Below are positions 54,477-64,000 of a DNA stretch of 64,000 nt, piece by piece. The DNA is from Apteryx mantelli (lineage: Eukaryota; Chordata; Aves; Apterygiformes; Apterygidae). The number at the start of each line of letters is the position of its first letter. Positions within the stretch are counted from its first letter, which is position 1. Under the pieces are notes generated by a model. The model did no database searches, was not told the origin of the DNA, and saw only the letters and a program-made list of their open reading frames with translations. The position numbers and the translations under genes are program-made. The stretch spans positions 8,883,501 through 8,947,500 of the forward strand of contig NC_089981.1 of the NCBI RefSeq assembly GCF_036417845.1, given 5' to 3'.

Positions 54477-57400
54477 AAGCCTGCAGTTCTGCGCCATGCC
54501 ATCACACCATATTTCCATACCACAGCAATGCAGGAGGCCAGGCTCCATGATTACTCTTTCAAATGCTCATAGGTGTGAAACACTTGGGGAAAACATACAG
54601 GAAGACTTCCTTACTGAGCTTTAGCTGTATGCAAGTGACCTATTTAAAGCTAATCAGGCTTCCTCTGTGTTCATCAGAGAGAAAGAAGTTAGCATCTTCA
54701 CAGAGCGCTTCTTCCTTAGGACAAGTTGAGTCATCTCCAGGAACTGCCTGTCTCTCTCCGTTGAGTCCAGAGGGGGTTTAGATGACTAGATTAGATTCAG
54801 ACAAAGCTTTTAGGTGCTTCCTGGTAGATGACATGAGCGTTTTCACCCACAGTCCTCCCTAATTTCTCCCTTTTATCTCTACTGAGAGATCTCCAACCAC
54901 CCAGGCACCAGCATGAGGTCCTTCAGTAGGATGCCTGAATTTAGGCGAGATGAACTGAATCCTAAGAGTCAGTTACTCTAACACAAACAGATAATGTAAC
55001 TCCCTGTATTTCTCTTGTTGGCAGATGTTGAACTTTTGATGTATTTGGTGACATAATTAATACATTCATAATGGATAATTTGCTGAAGGAGCACAGTAAC
55101 TTAATTCCTGCAAGGTGGAAGTTTCACAGTTATTCAATTCACCTCACAGAAGAAAATCTTCTTGTCTTCCCTTTACTCTGCTTCCCCAAATACTTGTGCT
55201 GCCTCCCCAGCTATAATACTGGATTGTGTCACTTCCTCCTTTACCTATGGATGTCCCCTGGTATGACTTTTCATAATTAACTTGTGCAGGAGAATTATGA
55301 CAATTTTCAGAAAAGTTTTTTAAAATACAGCGCCCTACTATGGCTAAAGAAAATCCAACAAATAAAATAGCCATCTTCAACTTACCGGAAAACATCAGCA
55401 CCAGTGTATACACATTTATACACACTCAGGTTTGTGCCTTCGCCATCTGGTGGCAAAGCACGATCATAGCATGTCCACAGAGCTGAGAAAGTTTTTGGAC
55501 CCTATTTATTTGTTTGAAAATGGGGATTCTAAATTAATAAGTAAGATTGTTGAGAAAGTTTCCGTTTTCCAACCTTTATTGATAATATCATCAGTTATAT
55601 ACATACATCATTTGGAGAGCTTCTATTTTGTAAATAGGTGATACTTATTGTTTACTGCTGCTACTTGTTTTACTGTATCATCTTGTATTATATTGTACTG
55701 AACAACATTGCACTGCATCATATCTGAGTGTTGTGGCACAAAAATATCCGACATGCTCTTTTCAGATAGTTGACTATGCATCTAGTCATAGGCTTGAGCA
55801 AAAGGCTGTCCCAGCTTATTCCAGTTATAGCTGAGCACATTGATTGATCTTACCCAGATTTAAACCTCTGCAGCAGATTTGAGTTCATCTGACCTCATCA
55901 ATCTAATCTTGCTTTAAGGTTAAAAAAAAAGGGGGGGGGGCACTTCTTGAGCACTGTTCATCTTTTCTTAGAAGAGACATCTTCATACCCCGGGATCCAT
56001 GAATCTTCTTCGTAAACTATGAAGAACACGAGATGAACAGCTTAGGTGAAGGCGATTACTTCTGAGATCATATCTCTTACATCATAGACAGCCAAAGCGC
56101 AGACAGCAAAAACCTCACATCTTGTCCTTCAGACTGGGGAATCCAAGTCACTGAGTGTAATTAGAACCCGGTTACTTTCTCATGTATCCTGAAATATTGG
56201 AGCTGAGAAAGATATCTGAGCCATATTACATGCTAAGATCAAATTAAAAAAAAAGTACTTCTCTTTTTCTTTTTTCTAACTCTTACATTGTGTAGGAGAG
56301 GATTTACTAGTTGCACTGGTTAGTATGAAATTTGCATTTTCCTGGCCTTAGAAATTAGTAGCTGAAAGATCTATTTCCCATCTCTAGGTTCTTTGCTATG
56401 AAGGATGGCCATTCATTTTCTTACACCCACTGCTTAATCCTGCCTGCTATAACACTGGATTTCAACACAGGTGGAGTTGCTTGCTTTCTCAACTGGGAAG
56501 TAACATCTGTGTTCACTTTGGAAGTTCTTGTATGATCCAAGCATAAGTTGCTATGTAATTGCTCGCAAGTTTTTTTTTTGTTTTTTTTTTCCCAATAAGG
56601 ACTGGATTATTTACCAGATTTGCTTATAGACCCTTGATCTCCAGATGTCTGTACATACATATAGAAGCTCCATCGTTAACCAGATAGATAAAAGCCTGTT
56701 CTGCTTCTTTTTCAGAGTGCTGGGTATTACCAAGAGTGGAATAAATCCAAATCTTCTCAACATTTTGGAAAGAGACCATCTCTTTTATACAAAACTGAAA
56801 TAACAGAGATAAAGTCTGTTTCTATTTAAAAGTAGACTGAAATTTAGCAAAACATCATTTCAGGACAATGTGGAACTAGAATGTACAGTCTAGGAATCCT
56901 AGAATAACCTCATTTTCACACGTGTTCTTTGTGGCTTGTATGTCCAATTTATTGATAGAATTGATACAGCAGCAGCAGATTGTAGTGATGTATTGTTCCG
57001 TGCAAACAAATTGCAGTTACTTACCTTTGGTTTAATAAAGACATGATAAGTGAAAATGGATATGAATTTAACTCTTTTCATAGTTCTGGAGTTTAAGTGC
57101 AGCTGACATGTACTCTGGAATATCATTGTAATCCCATGCAGACAAATGCATTTGAAACCTTATTTTCCCCAGAGATGCTGACCATCCATTTCTGTCTTCA
57201 CAGGTAACTCTGTATATCCTGCACACCTTCAAATTCAGCTTAGGAATTCATACGTCCATGCACCTACTAGTAGACAGTCAGTTTGTTATGAGTGTGAATG
57301 GAGCTTGGTTTGGTGCAGGAACGAGCAGAATTAATCAAAGAGTGTTTTCTATCAGACATTTGTCTAGTAGAATGCCGTCAAAGTTGACTGGAAACAGTTG

Positions 57401-58686
57401 GAATCCAACCAGTGGACTTTAATATCCTTTTCTGAATTAAAAAAAATATTAGTATCACAGTTATAAATACGGCACTGAAGGAATAGTTGGTTTATTTGTA
57501 ATAAATCTGGAGTAGCTCTACATACATTTGCCTGCTTATGGAATTCATCTCACCTAGAGATATACCTTTAAGCATGCCTTTGTTTCTGTCTTCCATCTTA
57601 GTTTCTTCTCAATAGGGAGGGGGAGGAAAAAAAAAGTAACAGGTATTTTTACAGAATGGTTCATGTGAGTATCTTAGACATCTGCTACATGATGAGATGA
57701 GTTATGCCATAGAAGTGCCCATTTTTTCCTTCCTTTTCCCTATTCAGGATGTGTAGAATGATAAGTTCAGGAGACTGCAGCCAGGGCCTGTCCCTCTGGC
57801 CCCGAGCCAGGTGGGCAGAGAAGACCTGGAGATGGTAGCCGAGTTCAACCAAGAGTCCAGATGACCAGGAGAGTTCCTGGTGATGAAGCAGGTATGAGGT
57901 CAAGCTGAGAAGTCAGCCTGCGGGTCAGAGTCAGGATCAGGCCTGGTGAGGGTAACCAGGGACAGAGAGAGTCCAGTGCCTACTGGGCAGGCCCAAAGTG
58001 ACAAGATAGGTCCAGGGTCAAGCTGAGAAGTCAGTCCACAGGGCAGGGTCCAGAGCAATGGAGTCTGCATGCTGAGCTGAGCTGGAGATCAGTGCTCCTC
58101 TAGGGTAGCTCAGACAGAAACTGAAGGCCCAGGGTTGAGCTTAAATGGGGCTCCTGGGCCCATGGGGCAGGAGGTGCAAGTGGCTGCCTCAGGCGAGGAA
58201 GATCAGGCCCACTAAGGCCTATTAGTGACCTCAGACCCTGGAAACAGTAGTAATTGAAATGCTCACTAGCATATGTAATTTTGATTTAAGAATTCAAAGA
58301 ACTGGGAAATGTTGCTACCTCTTTAAGATCTGTAAGAGACTATTTCTTCTGCTTCCAGTCTCATTTAGCCTACTTCCCGCTAACAGCTCTTGAACATTGG
58401 TATGTATGTATTAGACTGTGACTTAGTGGCATTCATAGTGCTCCAGCTTCACACTGGAACAATCTAGGTAGATAATGTATGTTATGGCTGGTTTTGGATA
58501 ACACAGACAAGTGATTCCATTTCAGAATGGCATTTTGGATGAAATCAGTATTGTCCTCATTGACCAAAGGAAGTAAGCTGGTCACCGCTAGTGGGAGCAT
58601 ATGATCATGATCGGTTTTTGCCAGTTGTTCTCCAGAGTGTATCAAGACAAGCTTGCTTACCTAATGTGAACAAATATCTGAGCAAA
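54477..58686. other. Intergenic, duplicated, no gene seen (copy B)
   Basis: Counterpart of 1-4221, with scattered substitutions and small indels. The matching A/G run is at 55922-55940 and the matching GC-rich repeat block is near 57765-58200. Confidence 0.7.
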
Positions 58687-59567
58687 ACGGCAGCAGAAAA
58701 TTACACCACAGTAGCTGAGTTCCTCCTCCTACATCTAATCAACAAGGCAGAAGCACAGCCCACTCTCATTGTAATGCTTTTAATTATTTACCTGATGACT
58801 GTAGTTGGAAATCTGGCCTTGACCGCATTGATAAGGATTGTCTCCCCAAACCACCCTCCCAAATAGCTTTTCCTTAGCCATTTGGCAGTCTTAGACCTCT
58901 GCTGCTCAGTCATCACCCCCAGGATGGTGGCCAGTCTCTTAGCAGAGAGCAAAGCTGTCTTGTTTGGTGGCTGTGCTGCCCAGATGTATTGTTTCTCTAC
59001 ATTTTGCACCAATGAATGTTTCATTCTGGCTGTGATGGCATATGACCAGCTGGAAAACACTGCTATTCAAAGCCATCATGTCATGAAGCCTCAGCATCCA
59101 GCTGTGACTTGGTTCTTACTCTTGTGGGTCTCTAATCTCAATGATACACAGCAGCTGTGCCTTTTGGGTGTCCTTCTGCCATTCCAGCATCACCAGTCAC
59201 TTCTGTGGTGTGGTACCCCTGATCTCTGGTATCTCCTGCTCTGACATCGGGGTTAACAAGATCATCCTCGCAGCATTTTGCATCTTAGGTGACATCTTTG
59301 TCATACTGCAGGTACACATTTTGCTACATCTACATCATCTCTGCCATCCTGGGGTGTCACTCCAGCGAGGGAAGACACAAAGCCTTCTCCACCTGTGCAT
59401 CCTGTGCACTTGATAGTTTTTGCCATATCCTTTGGCACTCCAGCTACACACCCCAGAGCTCCGGCTCCTTGCCTGACCAAGATCAGGTGATATATGTGTT
59501 TTATACAATGGTAAGCCCCACAGTCTACAGCTTGAGGACCAAGGAGGTCCTCAAAATGAGGCACTGA
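58687..59567 (+). pseudogene. Olfactory receptor pseudogene (class II), copy B
   Basis: Duplicate of the pseudogene at 4222-5098. It shares the ACG in place of the start ATG (58687-58689), the TAG at the PMY tyrosine (58864-58866) and the frame change after the MAYDQL region. Here the codon after MAYDQL is GAA, not TAA, so the frame from TM2 onward runs longer (58882-59244) than in copy A. A further small indel is visible in the TM5 region around 59315-59325. KAFSTCAS and VYSLRTKEVLKM still mark the C-terminal half. Not functional. Confidence 0.92.
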
Positions 59568-62010
59568 ACAGACTGCTACATGGAGAAAATTGTTTGTCAG
59601 TCAATAAAACCTCCAAAGGAGTTGGAACAGGTGCTTAAAAAATTAAAATGATGAGTACAGCTGTTCATGGATGAATTTATTCTGAAATAATTGCTCGTTA
59701 TGCAACAGAAGTAGGAGAAAAGTGAATGCAGAAGTGAAGAAAGAAATAACTGTAATATTAAAGACTTTTCTGTAATAGCAAGAGCTACAGCTTTACTGTG
59801 AGAAAATACAATTGTGACACTTTTGAAGGCGATTATTTTCACCTAAGTTTTTACTTTCAAGTTTGATGCCTTGAAGACATCCCAGCTTTGTTTTCAGCTG
59901 TTGCTAACTAGTACCACTTCAGCAGTATCGCTTCCATGTTCTGTTTCCATTCCCTTACCTCATACATCCTTGTAGCCTTTTTTTTCCTGACTCACAGTCT
60001 GAAGGTGATCATTAACCTTTCAGTAAAACCGGGTCACATTCATCAGGCACCTTAAACTCTTTACAGTATTAGTGATGTGGGAGAGCAGCCACTGTAAGCA
60101 CAGTCTAACTAAGGCTGCGTTACCTGGGACATTTCTGCCTGCCTAAGCCCCACTGATGACTTTCGCTGCTAGGGACAGTCAGAGCAGATCACTCTTCAGC
60201 TGAGTAACCCAATTCAGCTCTCTGCTCTGAAGGCCAACAGTTTGTCAAACAACCTCTAAGCCCTCAAAGTAGCACAAGTAAGCTAGCTTTTCTGGCAGGT
60301 AGAGATGTCCTTAAACTCCTGCCAGAATCAGGGGAAGGGTCTTTGTTCATATGTCTCAAAGGCTCCTCAGCTTCCCAGAACAGCTTTCTTCATCACCTTA
60401 TCGTAAAGTAATTTCAATAAGTGTCCAGTGATATTGCAAGAACAGAGAGAGATTAATGGCAAACTGTTTACTAAAGCATGATATCTATGTCAACATCTTC
60501 CAATAGACCATTATTTTTCTTTTCTTCAAAAGAGTTAATTGTTCAAGGACCTTAGAAGAAAAATAAGCATGTGATTAGGTGAAAGTGCAAAGGCAGTGTT
60601 AAGGCAGAGGCACCAGAACTCTAAGCAAATCACCAGTGATTACCTACTTGAAGAATTTTCTATCTGCATTTGAAGAAAAATCTACCCCGATGGATGGACA
60701 CAGAATCTGAGCCTGGATGGTCCACACATGAACAGGTTATCACAGCAAAATATCTGCTCCACAGATGAGCAGGCTGCCTGAAACTAGATGGTCCATGAGC
60801 CAAAGAGGTTATCTAACAAAGGACACGAGTCCAAGGGTGGATGTGTTATTAGAGACAACAGGAGTCTTCTGTGGAAAAACCAGCTAACTGTGTATCAGGA
60901 CTGTGCATTTTAATGAGAGGAAGAATTATCAAGTTTGATCATAATCAATAACAGAGGTGGAGTCACATTCAGATGGCATACTTAATGCTTAAACTCCACG
61001 GAGTTGCACTGCAGCTCTTCAGAGTCAGATAAGCAGAATTGATTCCTCTGATATCTTACACTGTACTGGTATTTACATGAATATGGTCTTATTGTTATTA
61101 AAAGAATTTTTATTAAAGTTTGCAGTCTAAAGCTTTGTTAAGCCTTGTTTGTGAGGTGATAGGGACAGGCATGACCAGGGTTCACTGAATTTGCTAGGAT
61201 ACTTATGTCATCAGTTTCACTAGTAAAAAGTAGTAAGGGCAGGGAATGACATGGGCATGTCCTATAATCACACTTATCTTAAGATGGGATGAATTGTCCT
61301 TTGAAGATGATATTGCTCCCTTTGTCTGCAGAGGGAGCCCAGAATAGATGTTGACAAGACCCTTAACCAAGGGTAGGGGAAATTAATTCACAGAGAGATT
61401 CCTCATTACAGTGCATCTGCTGAGACTCCTGATTAAGGCCTGGTGTCTTGCAGGAGATCTAATTTACAGACATTAAACTGCATCGAGAGTCATAAACACA
61501 CCAAGTACTTCAATAACACCTTTTTTCTGAAGAAAGAATTCCAAAGTGGCAAGCTGAGTGTTAGAATATCACATTTCATATTGAAGTTGTTTCTCAGCGT
61601 GTCGCTCCACTAATGTTTCACAACCCCCAGGCTGCAGGTCAGCTGCAACATATAGGGAAAAGAATGAGCTGTTGCTCCAAAGGCAGTACTGAATTGCGTA
61701 GTTCTGCAAACATCTCAGCAAAGAACATTTATCTGGGCATTTATCTGGAGCAGGGAGGGGCTCTATTGCAAGTATGAAGTCCTAAAGTTTTTCTGTTTAG
61801 ATAAATCTTCTGATTTGTTTCAGTAAGATGTCTTTGTAGTGAAGAAGGAAGCTACTCACTATTATGAAGGTACATGAAATGTTTGTAGCTTTTGAAATAA
61901 GAGTTTATTTCTGGGAACAATACTGCCTAAAATACCTCGCACCTTCATGCAAGGAAGGTAGCCCTATTTCTTAATTTCAGAGGTCAAAAAGATCATTTTC
62001 AATCTGCAGA
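59568..62010. other. Intergenic, no gene seen (copy B)
   Basis: Counterpart of 5099-9116 with two blocks missing. The junctions are near 60081-60083 (about 1.23 kb missing) and near 61143-61157 (about 0.31 kb missing, with a short unrelated filler). A smaller gap of about 40 bp lies near 61267. Confidence 0.7.
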
Positions 62011-62135
62011 TAGAATCATAGAGTCATTTAGGTTGGGAAGGATTTCTGGAGATCATCAAGTCCAACCTCCTCCTCAGAGCAGGTTCAGTCAGATCAGACT
62101 GCTCCGGCCCGATCCAGCTGAACTTTAAATGTCAG
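62011..62135 (-). mobile_element. CR1 LINE 3' tail fragment (copy B)
   Basis: Duplicate of 9117-9240: tagaatcatagagtcattta, then ggttgggaaggatttctgga. The same orientation and flanks show it was duplicated with its surroundings and is not an independent insertion. Confidence 0.85.
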
Positions 62136-63834
62136 CACAGATGGAGATTCTACAAATTTGCACCTAATCCAGTGTTTGATCACTCACGTTGGGGCAGGAG
62201 AGGGAAATTTCCTCCTTCAGTTTCCCAAGTAGTCCATGGAAGAGAGCAACCTGTTGATAGCAAGCTCATTGAAGCCCTTTTCTGAGAATTAACTGGGCTA
62301 GTTGCTGTGCTTTAGGGCAGAAAAGGTTGGGTAGGTTGGAGATAAACAACAGCCAGCTATGCAAAGATAACTCAGTGTGTAAAGGCAGTCTGGTCTTTTG
62401 TGCATCTAAGCAGGGTAAGCATTTTGCTCACTTAAACTGTGTACCTAACCATTATAGGCTGGTTTTAATCCTGCTGTCTGCTTCTTGAAATGGGCAAGTA
62501 CTTCTGAAGATATGGCTCAAGGGGGGAATAAACTGGCTTGTTATCCACAGTATCTACTCTTGCCTTTCTGGATGAAACAGGTCAGTAAGAGAATAGTTTT
62601 GTACATATGCAATACCTTGAAGCCTATGCTAGAAACAGACCTCAGCAAGAATTGAAACCTCCATTCAGTCACCCACGTGATAAGAACTCCGCTTTGAGAG
62701 CGTCAGCCAGGTTACTGGTAACCTCCAAGAGATTAACAATAATTTTTCATGTGAGGTGAAGCTGGTAGAACCTTTACAGGGATGAGCGATTCCCTTTCTG
62801 TTCAGGATTCCTTCCCTTTTAGCATGAGATTTTCCACCCTCTAAATGGAAAGTATTTCATTTGGTGACTCTTCCCAATTTATTCCTGAGCAGAAGATGGC
62901 CACTTTTCCTTGACAACAGGGATGCAAGCAAATGAGAAATCCTTTCTCAGCCAAACCTGGAGGATCTTGTGGTATCTGCTCCTCTTTGGGAAGATGCAAA
63001 GCTGGGTTTTCCTGCTGCTGTTGCCATTTAGTGCTTGGCACCATTTCTTTCAAGAGAGGAAGCTCTTACTTTCTTCTGCCAGGATGTGGATTTGTTATTT
63101 GTATGTTTACAAGTTGCAGTCCCAAAGGTCAGGGTGGTGGAGGTCCATGTAATTAAGGCAGGTCTTAGCAAGTTGGCACAGCTGCAGCCTAACCATTATA
63201 TTCCTATTTCAGCAAGGCTGAACAGGGGCTGCTTTGCCCTGTTAATGGACTTTGTGTCCCATACTGAGCTCTAACTACCCTGCTACCAATGCCCGGGGGA
63301 GTTAGCTAATAGGCAAAAAATGTATTGGTGATTGCAATACAGGAAGAATGATGTCTGAACTAGTGTCAAGACCACCTATCTTCAGGAACAAGCGGGCCAT
63401 TGCCCTCAGAGTGGGCCATTTGGATGATACTGTACACCCAGCCCTGGCCATGAGTGAGGGGAGAAGCGTGCTCCATAGATGTCCTCAAGAAAAGCAGACT
63501 TTCTTCCTTAAAAAAGGCACACTAAAAGTGGGCACACTAAAACCATTGTAGTGCCAGACTAGGACTTGTGTTTCACAGTGCTGCTGCTGCCTTTTGAATA
63601 AATTATTTTATCTTTCTGCGCTTTCTTATCTCACCTGAAAAATAGGAACAGTACTCCCTTGTATCACAAGTCATTTCAATGCGTAATTAAAGAAGTCTAG
63701 TCAGAAGCTATGATGAAAATGCTCCGTACTTCCTTGTGGCTACTGAGATAATCAATTGTGTGTTGCCAGTTTCCCATCACTTCTAGGTGTTGAACCAGTT
63801 TCTTGTCGGGAGATGATATGAGTGTGCTGGCAAC
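62136..63834. other. Intergenic, no gene seen (copy B)
   Basis: Counterpart of 9241-10967. The cagtatcta repeat is shorter here, near 62545. Open frames around 62841-63551 match those in copy A and have no domain. Confidence 0.5.
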
Positions 63835-64000
63835 ATGCCTGAGAGGAATCACTGTGTGGCCATTGAGTTTATCCTCTCTGGACTAACAGAAAGCCAAGAG
63901 GTGAAGGTAACCCGCTTTTTTTAAGCACATTAATAGGGAATCTTGGAAGGATCATGTAGATGAAGGTTGATCCCCGGGCTTCACACACTGTGTACCTTTC
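63835..64000 (+). pseudogene. Olfactory receptor pseudogene start, cut by window end
   Basis: Duplicate of the first 166 bp of the pseudogene at 10968. It opens with MPERNHCVAIEFILSGLTE and meets the same early TAA after a CGC TTT TTT context. The rest lies beyond the window. Confidence 0.85.

Larger units (their letters stand above)
54477..64000. repeat. Segmental duplication, copy B
   Basis: This is a direct-orientation copy of 1-11131, starting at or before 54477 and still matching at the last base of the window. It shares the OR pseudogene lesions, a poly-A/poly-G run (55922-55940) and a CR1 tail (62011-62135) with copy A. It lacks two blocks that copy A holds (junctions near 60081 and 61143). 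Because copy A starts at the window edge, sequence upstream of 54477 cannot be tested for homology. Confidence 0.95.

Overview
The window looks like nuclear DNA from a sauropsid, most likely a bird. The main reasons are a CR1 LINE with a long open reverse transcriptase frame, further CR1-type 3' tails, compact genes with introns of a few hundred bases to about 2 kb, few other interspersed repeats, and single-exon olfactory receptors (ORs). The species cannot be named from the sequence alone.

Layout. 1-11131 and 54477-64000 are two direct copies of one segment (copy A and copy B), highly similar by eye. Copy B runs off the right edge and copy A starts at the left edge, so neither outer boundary is visible. 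Position 1 pairs with 54477, so the window could be one period of a tandem array of about 54.5 kb. Each copy carries an OR pseudogene (4222-5098 and 58687-59567) and the start of a second one (10968 and 63835). Between the copies, 11.1-21.2 kb holds the rest of the second OR pseudogene, a minus-strand OR broken by one nonsense codon (14789-15799), and one fully open minus-strand OR (20219-21181). 26.8-29.5 kb holds two decayed Mas-related GPCRs (MRGPR) in tandem on the minus strand. 32.58-33.34 kb is a CpG-island-like block with a GCTCG pentamer repeat and no assignable gene.

33.8-47.3 kb (minus strand) holds a multi-exon gene of the ATAD2/ATAD2B (Yta7/Abo1) chromatin AAA+ ATPase family. I reconstructed about 20 exons from splice sites and phases. 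The first AAA+ domain is intact (Walker A, Walker B, sensor 1, RxGRFDRE), the degenerate second AAA domain is present, and so are the C-terminal exons. The bromodomain is not visible, one exon has lost its GT donor, and a CR1 element lies where bromodomain and C-terminal exons would be expected. The acidic N-terminal exon is amplified in tandem (about 238-bp units) as symmetric phase 1-1 exons, so the frame is kept. It reads as a fast-evolving, shortened paralogue, either lineage-specific or at an early stage of decay.

47.3-54.5 kb has no gene I can support. The window is therefore a GPCR graveyard with one intact OR, wrapped around an unusual ATAD2-like gene and flanked by recent segmental duplications.
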